From Nocardia testacea NBRC 100365 (lineage in GTDB: Bacteria; Actinomycetota; Actinomycetes; Mycobacteriales; Mycobacteriaceae), in contig NZ_BAGJ01000266.1 in NCBI RefSeq assembly GCF_000308775.1, forward strand, positions 1 to 58,355: a stretch of DNA of 58,355 nt, written 5' to 3'. This document shows, piece after piece, positions 33,783 through 42,940 of this stretch. Numbering within the stretch: the first letter of the stretch is position 1; each line of letters begins with the position of its first letter. A program made the position numbers and the translations under genes. Under the pieces are notes generated by a model. That model was not told the DNA's origin. It was given only the letters and a program-made list of their open reading frames with translations, and ran no database searches.

Positions 33783-34007
33783 GTGAGATCCAGATTCAGC
33801 ACCTTCGCCGCTGCTGTTTCCATCGCCGCCGCCGGAGTAGGCGTCGCGGCCGGTGCCGCGTCCGCCGCACCGCTGCCCCTGACCGAATCGGCTCCCGTGA
33901 CCGGAACCGAGATCCAGGACGAGGGCACCGGTTCCGCCGAACAGCTGCTGCCGGCACTGCTGACGCTGGTGACCGGATCGGCCGGGGAAACTCCCACCAA
34001 CGGCTAG
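33783..34007 (+). CDS. Small exported protein, 74 residues
   Basis: GTG 33783 is preceded by AAAGGAA. The first 28 residues are a textbook signal peptide ending GAASAAP. The mature peptide is about 45 residues, acidic (LPLTESAPVTGTEIQDEG) with a hydrophobic end (LLPALLTLVTG), and has no cysteine. It is a secreted or wall-associated peptide of unknown role. It is a single-gene unit with a strong terminator 127 bp downstream. Confidence 0.7.
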   Translation: MRSRFSTFAAAVSIAAAGVGVAAGAASAAPLPLTESAPVTGTEIQDEGTGSAEQLLPALLTLVTGSAGETPTNG

Positions 34008-34133
34008 TAATCGGCACCCGTACATCTCTCTCGACGCACGCGGCCCCTGTTCGCCGGGCGTGGCCGCTCCGATGAGAGACGTACAGCACCACCCCAAATC
34101 TGCGTAGGTCTCGGATGATTCATCCGTTACCGG

Positions 34134-34176
34134 CGGTCCCGGAAGGCTGCGGAAGCCTTCCGGGACCGTTCTTTTT
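34134..34176 (+). terminator. Intrinsic terminator with T-tract
   Basis: A 15-bp perfect stem (CGGTCCCGGAAGGCT and its complement), a 5-nt loop and TTCTTTTT directly after. It is the most canonical rho-independent terminator in the window and ends the transcript of the 74-residue exported protein. Confidence 0.92.
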
Positions 34177-34329
34177 CCAAGGCCCCACGTATCCGTCAGA
34201 TTTCCTCGAGGCGTCCCTCGGTCGAGAACGCAACAGTCGCAGATGTTCTCGGTGACCGGACCGGGGCGACCGGCTCTGTATCGCGACGCTCGACCCGCCG
34301 CCTGGCCTGGTGCCGCCGCCGGCGGTCAC

Positions 34330-35196
34330 CTATCGACGCGGCGGGAGATGGGCGAGGACCGCGAACATGGTCACCGACAGCAGATAGTCCCCGATGGCAA
34401 TACCGGCGTCGATCGCGGCGGTGAGGTCGTCGCGTTCCTGCTGGGTGATCACCCCGTTGGCCAGAGCTCTTCTGCCGAGTTGGTCGAACATGGGACGGAC
34501 GGTGACCGGGTCCCAGATCACCGCCTCCGAACCCATATCGTCGATGTCGAACCCGGCGGCCACGAGTAGTCCGCGCAGGGAGCGCCCGGCGGTGGCGTTG
34601 GGTGTGGTGTCGAGCATCGCGGCGGTCATCCGGGCCACCACCGCGGGGTCGCCCGGATGCAGAATCGCGGTCTGCCAGTCGGTGTCGACGAGCAGGGCAC
34701 GCCCGCCCGGCCGTAGCACGCGGGCGATCTCGGCGGTCGCGGCGGTGGGGTCGTCGAGGTGCTGGTACACGCGCTCGCAGCGCACGACATCGAACGAATC
34801 GTCTTCGAACGGCAACCGGTAGGCATCACCCTCGACGAATCGGGCTTCCACACCGGCCGCGGCGGCCCGCTCCCGCGCGGCGGCCAGCATGGCGGGGTTC
34901 GGATCGACTCCCACCGCCTCGCCGCGATCCCCTACGCGCCGTGCGAACTCCAGCACCTCCGAACCGGTCCCCGAGCCGACGTCGAGCGCCCGCTCGCCCG
35001 GGGCGGTGTCGAGCGCTCGGTGACCCCATCGGCGCATCCGCCGGATGCCCGGCAGTGCGGCCTGCAGGTCGAGCACGCGGATCAGCACCGCCATCGGGTC
35101 GTCTTCGGAAACTGCTGTGCCCTGCTGTGTTTCACTCGTTATCGCGTTCAGATGGAAGGACGGGGACCGCGGCGGCGCGGAGTGGTCACTCGACAT
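34330..35196 (-). CDS. Class I SAM-dependent methyltransferase, copy 2
   Basis: 288 residues, closely similar throughout to the enzyme at 32377-33237: the same ALDVGSGTGSEVLEFARRV, GDAYRLPFEDDSFDVV, RVLRPGGRALLVDTDWQTAILHPGDPAVVARM and the same C-terminus. ATG 35196 is clear. The pair looks like a local duplication, with small differences in the N-terminal arm that may change the acceptor. The acceptor is unknown. Confidence 0.88.
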   Translation of the reverse strand: MSSDHSAPPRSPSFHLNAITSETQQGTAVSEDDPMAVLIRVLDLQAALPGIRRMRRWGHRALDTAPGERALDVGSGTGSEVLEFARRVGDRGEAVGVDPNPAMLAAARERAAAAGVEARFVEGDAYRLPFEDDSFDVVRCERVYQHLDDPTAATAEIARVLRPGGRALLVDTDWQTAILHPGDPAVVARMTAAMLDTTPNATAGRSLRGLLVAAGFDIDDMGSEAVIWDPVTVRPMFDQLGRRALANGVITQQERDDLTAAIDAGIAIGDYLLSVTMFAVLAHLPPRR

Positions 35197-35435
35197 GAAG
35201 CCGACAGTAACCGCCGATTCGGCCCGGCATGTTTTCCGATCGCCGTATCCCGCGGACGACAGGCTCGTCGTGCGAGTTCGTTCGCGCTTGTGGCCGATCG
35301 CCTTCCGGCCTTATAGTCGGCGCAATCCGATCGGAGCTCCCCGGAAGTACAGCCGCAGAGTGGGAGCCCGCACCCGACGAACCGGGCGATGGAGTGGGCG
35401 GCGTAGTTTGCCCACCCATTTTCCGGAGGAATTCC

Positions 35436-36284
35436 ATGCACATCGGACTCGGACTCCCCATCGCCGACCCCGTCGCCCTGCTCGAATGGGCGCGCCGGGC
35501 CGACGCGGGCCCCTTCTCAACTCTCGGCCTGCTCGACCGCCTCGTCTACGACAATCCCGAACCGCTGGTGGCGCTGGCGGTGCTCGCCGGCGCCACCAGC
35601 CGGATAAATGTACAGACCGAGGTTCTGCTGGCCCCGCTGCGCGATACCGCGCTGCTGGCCAAACAGGTCGCGACCCTCGACCGTATGTCGGGCGGCAGAC
35701 TGGTGCTCGGACTCGGTGTCGGCGGCCGCGCCGACGACCACCTCGCGGCGGGGGTGGACCTGCGCACCCGCGGCCGCCGGATGGACGAGCAACTCGCGCG
35801 ACTGCGCGAATTGTGGGCCGGTGAACCGTTCGGCGGCGAATGCGGGCCGATCGGGCCCGCGCCGGTTCGCCGCAGCGGACCGCCGATCCTGTTCGGCGGC
35901 TTCCGGCCCGCCGCGCTGGAACGCGTCGCCCGCTGGGGTGACGGATTCCTGTCCGCGGTACCGCCACAGTGGTGTGAAGAGCTGTTCGATTCGGTCCGCC
36001 GGTCCTGGCACGCGCACGGGCGGCAGGGGGAACCACGGATCGTGGCCCAGGTCAATGTCGCGCTCGGACCGCAATCGGTCATCGACGAGGCCCGGGCGGC
36101 CATCGGCGCCTACTACGAATTCACCGACTGGGCCGAACACACCGTGTCGGGTATGCGCACGACACCGGACGAGATCCGCACGGTGATACAGCAGTTCGCC
36201 GACCTCGGCGCCGACGAGGTGATGCTGTACTGCTACGGCACCGACCCCGGCCAGGTCGATCGCCTGGCGGACCTGATCGGCTGA
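35436..36284 (+). CDS. LLM-class F420-dependent (luciferase-like) oxidoreductase
   Basis: 282 residues. The family start MHIGLGLPIADPVALLEWARRAD and the signature ATLDRMSGGRLVLGLGVGGRADD are present, followed by the TIM-barrel strands and PPILFGGFRPAALERVARWGDGFL. Actinobacterial members use F420 or FMN to reduce or oxidise small molecules. CCGGAGGA is 5 nt before the ATG. It is a single gene. Confidence 0.88.
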   Translation: MHIGLGLPIADPVALLEWARRADAGPFSTLGLLDRLVYDNPEPLVALAVLAGATSRINVQTEVLLAPLRDTALLAKQVATLDRMSGGRLVLGLGVGGRADDHLAAGVDLRTRGRRMDEQLARLRELWAGEPFGGECGPIGPAPVRRSGPPILFGGFRPAALERVARWGDGFLSAVPPQWCEELFDSVRRSWHAHGRQGEPRIVAQVNVALGPQSVIDEARAAIGAYYEFTDWAEHTVSGMRTTPDEIRTVIQQFADLGADEVMLYCYGTDPGQVDRLADLIG

Positions 36285-36944
36285 TCGGTTACGCGCCGAT
36301 GGGGCGGACGCGGAAAGGTGCGGCGGTCCACGCGGCGCCCGGACCGCCCCATCGGCCGCTTCCTGTGGATGTGGCGCTTGTCCACCTCTCCCGGTCACAT
36401 CGATCCGCGAGCGGTGCCTTCCGGGGAGACGGCTCCTCCCGTGGCGCGGCGAGCGCCCGTTTCGTGGTTAAAGGTGGATCGGACCGGCCGGCGGCGTGCG
36501 GCGATGCGGTCACACACCCCGCCGGCCGGATCGGGCGCCCCGGGGAGGTTGCCTGAACCGTCGATCTCCTCCTCTCCCCCGCGGCGTGCTTCGTCTCCGG
36601 TGCGTTCGTCGTTTCCGGTGGCGCGTGGACCACGCCCCGAGCGGGCTCACCGACGTGCCCACCGGCCGGGCTCGCCGGTGAGCCCGGCCTGTGGGCACCG
36701 CCGGAGCAGTCGGCTCGCCCATCGACCGACCGGCCGTCCCCACCGGAGCGGGTCGCGACCCCACCCTGACGGGAAGGTAGAGTTGCCGGGCCGAGTGTTC
36801 GCCGACCACAGCTGTCCGGCGACGTGGCCGGTTCCCGAGTTCGTCCCGCTCACGACTTCTCCGCGCCCGCTCGGCTTCCCCGATGATTTCGTGCCGGCCC
36901 GGCCGTGCGGCGGCGGCCGCGCTCAGTGAACGGAGACAGCCACC
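36285..36944. other. 660-bp gap with a strong hairpin
   Basis: No convincing gene on either strand despite several open frames, which are explained by the high GC content. The only clear structure is the 19-bp hairpin at 36655-36698. The end of the gap contains the leader of the sulP gene. Confidence 0.5.
36655..36698. terminator. Long perfect hairpin, terminator or structured RNA
   Basis: Arms 36655-36673 and 36680-36698 pair at 18 of 19 positions around a 6-nt loop. No T-tract on either side. It is 370 bp after the LLM gene and 247 bp before sulP, so it may be a late terminator or a separate element. Confidence 0.5.
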
Positions 36945-38441
36945 GTGGCGACGGCGACGCGCACCGACCATTCCGGTTCCTCGGTGATGGCGGCGCTACG
37001 CAGCCCGAAACTGTTACGCACCGAAGTGCTGGCCGGCCTCGTCGTGGCGCTGGCTCTGATCCCCGAGGCGATCGCCTTCTCCGTCATCGCGGGTGTGGAT
37101 CCGCGGATGGGGTTGTTCGCGTCGTTCACCATGGCGGTCACCATCGCGTTCACCGGTGGCCGCCGCGCCATGATCTCCGCGGCGACCGGTGCCGTGGCAT
37201 TCGTGGTCGCGCCGGTCGTGCGCGACCACGGTCCGGACTATCTGCCGGCCACGGTGATCCTGGCCGGTGTGCTGCAGATCTCGCTCGGCGTGGCGGGCGT
37301 CGCGAAACTGATGCGGTTCATCCCGCGCAGTGTGATGGTCGGCGTGGTCAACTCGCTGGCGATGCTGGTCTTCCTCGCCCAGCTCCCCCAGCTGATCGGG
37401 GTGCCGTGGCTGGTGTATCCGCTGGTGGCGGCGGGTGTCGCGATCATCGCACTGCTCCCCAGAGTCACCACCGCGGTACCCGCGCCCCTGGTGGCGGTCG
37501 TCGCGCTCACCGCTGTCACCGTGACGTTCGGGCTGCACGTGCCCGATGTCGGCGGCCAAGGAGATCTGCCCTCGTCCCTGCCGCTCCCCCTGCTGCCCGA
37601 GGTGCCGTGGACCCTCGAGACGCTGCGGATCATTGCCCCGTACGCGTTCGCGATGGCGGTGGTCGGGCTGCTGGAGTCGCTGATGACCGCCGAACTCGTC
37701 GACGACATCACCGACACGGTGTCGAACAAGTCGCGCGAGAGCTGGGGCCAGGGCGTCGCCAATATCGTCACAGGATTATTCGGCGGTCTGGGCGGCTGCG
37801 CGGTGATCGGCCAGACGGTGATGAATGTGAAGATCGCCGGCGCCCGCACCCGGATCTCGACCTTCCTTTCGGGGGTGTTCCTGCTGATCCTGGTGGTCGG
37901 ACTCGGCGGGCTGGTCGCGCGGATCCCGATGGCGGCGCTGGTAGCGGTCATGATCATGGTGTCGATCACCGCGATGGACTGGCATTCGCTGGCTCCCGCG
38001 ACGCTGCGGCGGATGCCGATCGCCGAGACCACGGTCATGCTGCTGACGGTCGCCGTCACCGTCGTCACCCACAATCTGGCCTACGGCGTGGTCACCGGTG
38101 TCCTCACCGCGATGGTCGCCTTCGCGCACCGGGTCGCGCATTTCACCGAGGTCGTACCCGTGGATTCCGCTGCCACCACCCGCGTCTACAAGGTGCGCGG
38201 CGAACTGTTCTTCGCCTCCAGCAACGATCTCGTCCATCGCTTCGACTACGACGGCGACCCGACCGAGATCATCCTCGATATGTCCGAAGCGCATATCTGG
38301 GACGCTTCCACCGTGGCCGCGCTCGACGCCGTCGCCACGAAGTACGCCGCCAAGGGCAAACGCGTGGAGATACTGGGCCTGAACCCGGCGTCCGTCGCAC
38401 GGCACCGGCGGTTGTCGGGTCATCTGAGGGGCGGGCACTGA
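36945..38441 (+). CDS. SulP family anion transporter with STAS domain
   Basis: 498 residues. It opens with EVLAGLVVALALIPEAIAFSVIAGVDPRMGLFASF, the SulP signature, continues with about 10-12 helices, and ends in a STAS domain (VYKVRGELFFASSNDLVHRFDY... IILDMSEAHIWDASTVAALDAV). It should take up sulfate, bicarbonate or a dicarboxylate. GTG 36945 follows GGAG. It stands alone. Confidence 0.93.
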   Translation: MATATRTDHSGSSVMAALRSPKLLRTEVLAGLVVALALIPEAIAFSVIAGVDPRMGLFASFTMAVTIAFTGGRRAMISAATGAVAFVVAPVVRDHGPDYLPATVILAGVLQISLGVAGVAKLMRFIPRSVMVGVVNSLAMLVFLAQLPQLIGVPWLVYPLVAAGVAIIALLPRVTTAVPAPLVAVVALTAVTVTFGLHVPDVGGQGDLPSSLPLPLLPEVPWTLETLRIIAPYAFAMAVVGLLESLMTAELVDDITDTVSNKSRESWGQGVANIVTGLFGGLGGCAVIGQTVMNVKIAGARTRISTFLSGVFLLILVVGLGGLVARIPMAALVAVMIMVSITAMDWHSLAPATLRRMPIAETTVMLLTVAVTVVTHNLAYGVVTGVLTAMVAFAHRVAHFTEVVPVDSAATTRVYKVRGELFFASSNDLVHRFDYDGDPTEIILDMSEAHIWDASTVAALDAVATKYAAKGKRVEILGLNPASVARHRRLSGHLRGGH

Positions 38442-38614
38442 TCCGGTTCTGTACACCGGGTATTCGCCGATCCGCTCGCTCACCCGGCCGGAGTCCGGCA
38501 GCGGTGTCCGGGGCCGGCTGCCGGTCGCACCATCGGAGCCGCCGCGCACCCCCGCGAGCGCGTAGCATGCTCCACCCCGGGTCGTGGCTCTCGGGTCGAT
38601 TCGCCACCCACCGC

Positions 38615-39178
38615 TCAGGGACGCAGCAGAAAATCGACCAACTCGGCGTGCTCGGCGATCCCCGTCCGGGTCCGGCGCGAACCATCCGACAGATGCAGCG
38701 CACCGATCCCCATCGCGAACATCCATTCCGCCCGCCGGGTCGCGTTCTCCGGCTCGAACCCGTGGTCCAGGAAAGCCCGGCGAACCACGCGGCGGGCACG
38801 CCGGTCGGAGGCACGCACACTCGCCGCGGCGCGCGGATCCGAACGCGCCCATTCCCGCATGGCGCGCTCCAGCGTCCACTGCCGGGAACCGGTGAGCAAT
38901 CCCATCATCTCGATCAGCCGTTCCCGCGGCGATAACCCGGCAAGCGCGTCCATCCGCTGATGATCCTGATCGCGCCAACCGCCCCACGCCGCCACGAGCG
39001 CGTCCTTGAACGCGGCGAAACCGGAGAAGTGATGGTAGAAACTGCCTTTGGTGACCCGCAGCCGCCGGCAGACCTCATCCAGTTTGAGCGCGCGGAAGCC
39101 CTCCTCCGCCAGCACGGTGTAGCCGGCCTGCAACCAGTCGTCCACCGTCAACTGAACAGCACCACGCGCCCGCGCCAT
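38615..39178 (-). CDS. TetR family transcriptional regulator
   Basis: 187 residues with an N-terminal helix-turn-helix (LKLDEVCRRLRVTKGSFYHHFSGFAAFKDAL) and a helical ligand domain. ATG 39178 is close to the HTH, as usual. It is convergent with sulP and has no divergent neighbour within 300 bp, so its target is unknown. Confidence 0.88.
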   Translation of the reverse strand: MARARGAVQLTVDDWLQAGYTVLAEEGFRALKLDEVCRRLRVTKGSFYHHFSGFAAFKDALVAAWGGWRDQDHQRMDALAGLSPRERLIEMMGLLTGSRQWTLERAMREWARSDPRAAASVRASDRRARRVVRRAFLDHGFEPENATRRAEWMFAMGIGALHLSDGSRRTRTGIAEHAELVDFLLRP

Positions 39179-39498
39179 CGGGTCAGCTTAACCGGGTAGT
39201 GGAGTTTCCCGCGCACCCGGCGGCCCCGCTGGGCCACGTCGACACCGAGACTTACGCGCGTTAGGAGACCGAGCGCTGCCCGGCCCCCTTGGAACGGCTC
39301 GTCGATGTGGGCCCGAAGAGGGCCGACGTCCTGGCTACCCGGTGGGCGCCAGTACTCGGCCTCCTGTTACCCGGCCCCGGGTGGGGGCCAATTCGGCATC
39401 GCGGCGGACGACTCCTGCATCGCCGAACTCGAGGTATTTGATACCGCTGGTCCACGGAATCGTTTGCACAGGAGCATTCCCGTCCAGGAAGCATCGCC
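39179..39498. other. 320-bp gap between two tetR genes
   Basis: No gene recognised. It should contain the promoter of the tetR gene at 38615-39178 and the end of the tetR transcript from 40380. Confidence 0.4.
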
Positions 39499-40380
39499 TC
39501 ACGGCCGGTTGGGTGGGTTACCACCGCTCTTCTCGTGCGCTGTCCCATAGGTCTCGGTCCACTCGGGACCGAACTCCTGGGTCATCCGCGCATTTCCAGT
39601 AGATATGCCGGAATGCGTACCGTGATCGCCCGGCCCGATCCGTCGGCGAGCCGTGGCACGGTCCGGTTGTCGCCCGTCACCGAGGTCTTCCTCCGCCGCC
39701 GGCAACCGGGCCGCCCGGGCCTCGATACCGGCGACCACGGTGTCGGCGACCAGGCGCGCGTGGCGGCGCACCGCCCGCGGGGAGAGGGGGTCCGCCGGGG
39801 CGATCCGGGTCGCCAGCGGCAGCTGCGCGAAGGGGGCGGTGGCGCCGCTGGTGATGAGGAAGTGCAGGGTGCGGAGGTCGTCACGATTGAGGATCCGCTG
39901 GCGGAGCAGCGGTTTGAGCGGTTCGGCGAGCAGCATCGACATCGGTTCGATGTGCCGGTCGTAGAGGTAGGTCAGTCTGGGTCCTTCGATGGCCGATTCC
40001 ATACTGATCAACCGCACCACATCCGGATATTCGGCCTGGATCTCCAGGAAGCGGATGATGCCGGCGCGGAATTCCTCCAGCGGCGGCAGATCGTCGCGGT
40101 CGGGGCGGATCCGCAGCAGCGTGACGACATCGGTGAAGATCCAGTCCACCACTGCGTACCACAGTGCTTCCTTGGATCCGAACCGCTGATGGATCAGGTT
40201 GTGGCTCACCCCGAGTTCCCGGTTGATCGCGGCGACCGAGGCGCCCGCGAACCCGTCGCGCGCGAAGACCCGCAGTGCGACCGTGAGGATCTCGTCCACG
40301 GAGGCGGGGGAATCGCCGGTGGGCGGGCGCCCTCGCCCTTTGCGCGACCCCCGTGGTTCCGGTGCGACCTCTACGTCCAT
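39499..40380 (-). CDS. TetR family transcriptional regulator, probable repressor of the downstream metabolic block
   Basis: 293 residues, long for TetR. The HTH is at residues ~27-70 (VDEILTVALRVFARDGFAGASVAAINRELGVSHNLIHQRFGSKEALWYAVVDWIF). The last ~50 residues are Arg/Gly/Pro-rich and look disordered. It diverges from the homogentisate-dioxygenase-like gene; a 14-bp dyad lies between them. It probably controls the aromatic/CoA block and itself. Confidence 0.88.
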   Translation of the reverse strand: MDVEVAPEPRGSRKGRGRPPTGDSPASVDEILTVALRVFARDGFAGASVAAINRELGVSHNLIHQRFGSKEALWYAVVDWIFTDVVTLLRIRPDRDDLPPLEEFRAGIIRFLEIQAEYPDVVRLISMESAIEGPRLTYLYDRHIEPMSMLLAEPLKPLLRQRILNRDDLRTLHFLITSGATAPFAQLPLATRIAPADPLSPRAVRRHARLVADTVVAGIEARAARLPAAEEDLGDGRQPDRATARRRIGPGDHGTHSGISTGNARMTQEFGPEWTETYGTAHEKSGGNPPNRP

Positions 40381-40394
40381 GGATACGGATTATA

Positions 40395-40408
40395 TTGACA
40401 GCTATCAA
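40395..40408. promoter_or_regulatory. TetR operator and -35 box
   Basis: TTGACAGCTATCAA is a 12-of-14 matched dyad 14 bp from the tetR start. Its left half is a TTGACA -35-like hexamer pointing towards the dioxygenase-like gene. Confidence 0.6.
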
Positions 40409-40521
40409 TTTCTCTGCGAGGGTGACACCGATCACTTCGCTGTGCGGTGTGGGGGATAGCAACGCGCCGGCCCGGGTCGGTGCCACGGCCGCTCCGCGCC
40501 CGACGAGGACGGGACACTGCT

Positions 40522-41613
40522 ATGGAATCCTTTGTGCACCTGCGAAAAGGCACCACTCCCGACCGGATGCACGCTGATCTCGGCGGTCTCAAGGACGATG
40601 AACTGGGCCGCGGCGGATTCACCGGGCGCACCGCCCAGCTGTACCGGCGCAACGAGCCGATGGGCTATCGCGCCGAAGGGCCGCTGGCCCCCGTCGACGT
40701 GCTCGCCGACACGCTGAAGCCCACCGACTCCACCGACCCGGCCGGCTCACCGCTACTGCTGTTCTCCAATACCGACTGCCGGATCCTGCTGAGCCGGCGC
40801 GCGCGGGAGATGCCGTTCTTCGCGCGCTACGTCGACGGCGATCTGCTCTCGTTCGTCCACAAGGGCAGCGGACTGCTGGAGACCGAGTTCGGGCCACTGC
40901 GCTATCGCGAGGGCGACTGGGTGTATCTCCCGAAGGCCTGCACCTTCCGGCAGGTGCCCGACAGCGAATCCACCTGGCTGATGGTCGAGGCGACCGAGGA
41001 GTTCCGGGTTCCGCCGGCCGGTCCGCTGGGGCGGCATTTCCCTTTCGACCCGGGCAAGATGGTCGTCCCCGACCCGCAGGCCATGGATGACGACGGGCGC
41101 GACGAGTACGAAGTGCGGTTGATCCACGAGGGCGGCCCCACATCCCTGTTCTATCGGCACCATCCGCTGGACGTGGTGGGCTGGCAGGGAGACAATTTCC
41201 CGTTCACATTCAATATCGCCGACTACAACGTGATCCTTTCCGATACCGTCCACCTGCCCGCCACCGTGCATCTGTTCATGCAGGCCACCGGCGTGTACGT
41301 GATGAACTTCCTGCCGAAGCGGGCCGAATCGGCGCCGGGGACCGAAACCGTGCCGTGGTATCACCGCAACGCCGACTACGACGAGATCGCGTTCTTCCAC
41401 GGCGGCGATATGTACGGCGTCCCCATGCCGCCGGGGCTGATCTCCCACGCACCGCAGGGTGTCCACCACGGCGCACCGGAGAAGATGCGCGAGCGGGCGC
41501 GGCGCAAACGCGAGGAGATCACCCGTATCGGGTGGACCACGATCGCGGTCGACACGCGGCGGCGGCTCACTCCCTCCCCCGAGGTGCGGGCCGCGAACCT
41601 CGGCGCGCACTGA
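40522..41613 (+). CDS. Homogentisate 1,2-dioxygenase-like cupin protein
   Basis: 363 residues, bicupin plan of homogentisate dioxygenase. The N-terminal cupin has FVHKGSGLLETEFGPLRYREGDWVYLPKAC. The C-terminal cupin has VPWYHRNADYDEIAFFHGG and GLISHAPQGVHHG, which contain candidate iron ligands (His281, Glu288 or Asp287, and His309 or His315). The His-to-Glu spacing differs by one from the human enzyme. It may cleave a homogentisate-like ring, but it is shorter than true HmgA (about 430), so another aromatic substrate is likely. It is the first gene of the rightward block. Confidence 0.75.
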   Translation: MESFVHLRKGTTPDRMHADLGGLKDDELGRGGFTGRTAQLYRRNEPMGYRAEGPLAPVDVLADTLKPTDSTDPAGSPLLLFSNTDCRILLSRRAREMPFFARYVDGDLLSFVHKGSGLLETEFGPLRYREGDWVYLPKACTFRQVPDSESTWLMVEATEEFRVPPAGPLGRHFPFDPGKMVVPDPQAMDDDGRDEYEVRLIHEGGPTSLFYRHHPLDVVGWQGDNFPFTFNIADYNVILSDTVHLPATVHLFMQATGVYVMNFLPKRAESAPGTETVPWYHRNADYDEIAFFHGGDMYGVPMPPGLISHAPQGVHHGAPEKMRERARRKREEITRIGWTTIAVDTRRRLTPSPEVRAANLGAH

Positions 41614-41692
41614 GGGGCCGGACATCCGGGCGGTCACGTACCGCGGCCGCCCCCGCGGTGCGCGGGGGAAACGAAAGACGAAGGCAGGAACG

Positions 41693-42868
41693 ATGTCGCA
41701 TCATGTCGAACGCGTCCCGTATGTGGTGGCGTACGCGAACACCTCCGGCACCCGGGACGCCTACGGCGGTCTCACCGAAACTGTCACTCTCGATTCGGTT
41801 CTGGTGAAACCGAAGGACCTCCCGTCCGACACGGTGCTGGTGCTCATGCACCCCGTCTCCAGCGGCACCTATCTGCCGATCGTCACCGCGCTGGCCCGGG
41901 CCGGGCATCACATCATCGTCTGCAACAGCCGCTACCGCGGCGCCGACGCCGCGCTGCTCATGGAGAAAGTGGTGCAGGACCTCGGCGAATGTATCCGTGA
42001 CGCCAAGAAGCGGCTCGGCTACACCAAGGTGGTCCTGGCCGGGTGGAGCGGCGGCGGCTCGCTGTCGGTGTACTACCAGCAGCAGGCCACGCATCCGACC
42101 GTGACCTCGAGCCCCTCGGGCGACGGACCCGACCTCACCACACTCGACCTGATCCCGGCCGACGGCATCCTGCTCATGGCCGCTCACATCAGCCGTCACC
42201 ACACGCTCACCGAATGCCTGGACCCGTCGATACTCGACGAGACCGACCCGGCGCGGCGCGACCCGGAGCTGGATCTCTACAACCCCGACAACCCCAACCG
42301 GCCGCCCTATCGCGCCGAATTCGTCGCCCGCTACCGGCAGGCGCAACTCGACCGGAACCGGCGGATCACCGCCTGGGTGAAGGAGAAGCTGGCGGCGATC
42401 GAGGCCTCGGACCGGCCACAGGACGAGTTCTGTTTCGTCGTGCACGGCACCATGGCCGACCCCACCGTCCTCGACCCCGCCCTCGATCCCAACGATCGCA
42501 CTCCCGGCGAGTCCTATCTGGGCGAACCGCAGGAGGTGAACATGGGTGCGTTCGGTCTGGCCCGGTTCACCACCCTGCGTAGCTGGCTGTCGCAGTGGAG
42601 CATCGACGACGCCCGCGGCGACGCGGTGGCCTGCGGGCCGGATATCGAGGTCCCCACCCTGGTCATCTACAACGCCGCCGACAATGTGTGCACACCCTCG
42701 CACGCCCATCGCATCCACGAGGCCCTGGGCAGCGCGGACAAGGAACTGCATGAGATCCCCCGCGCCAACCACTACTACCTGGGCCCCGATCAGCGGGAGC
42801 CGCTGGCGAAGGCGATCGCGCTCGTCGACGGCTGGTTGCGCGCCCGCGATCTGGGTCCCGCCGCGTGA
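41693..42868 (+). CDS. Alpha/beta hydrolase
   Basis: 391 residues from ATG 41693. The nucleophile elbow is LAGWSGGGS, with an upstream oxyanion segment (LVLMHPVSSGTYLPIVTALARAGHHIIVCNSRYRG) and an acid/base pair in LVIYNAADNVC and ANHYYLG. No signal peptide. It begins 79 bp after the dioxygenase-like gene and could hydrolyse a ring-cleavage product or a thioester; that is inferred from context. Confidence 0.82.
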   Translation: MSHHVERVPYVVAYANTSGTRDAYGGLTETVTLDSVLVKPKDLPSDTVLVLMHPVSSGTYLPIVTALARAGHHIIVCNSRYRGADAALLMEKVVQDLGECIRDAKKRLGYTKVVLAGWSGGGSLSVYYQQQATHPTVTSSPSGDGPDLTTLDLIPADGILLMAAHISRHHTLTECLDPSILDETDPARRDPELDLYNPDNPNRPPYRAEFVARYRQAQLDRNRRITAWVKEKLAAIEASDRPQDEFCFVVHGTMADPTVLDPALDPNDRTPGESYLGEPQEVNMGAFGLARFTTLRSWLSQWSIDDARGDAVACGPDIEVPTLVIYNAADNVCTPSHAHRIHEALGSADKELHEIPRANHYYLGPDQREPLAKAIALVDGWLRARDLGPAA

Positions 42869-42940
42869 TCCCGCCGCGAACCCCGGCCCGGTGGGAGCAC
42901 GGTGCGCGGGCCGCCCGCCCAACCCCTCGGACCCGCCCCC

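Noticed and set aside
36905..38935. 676-codon frame overlapping sulP
   Set aside because: Arg/Gly/Pro-rich composition and no domain; it is the +2 frame of sulP and the sequence beyond it.
39261..39548. 95-codon ORF between the two tetR genes
   Set aside because: Arg/Ser-rich shadow without start signals; overlaps the end of the tetR gene.
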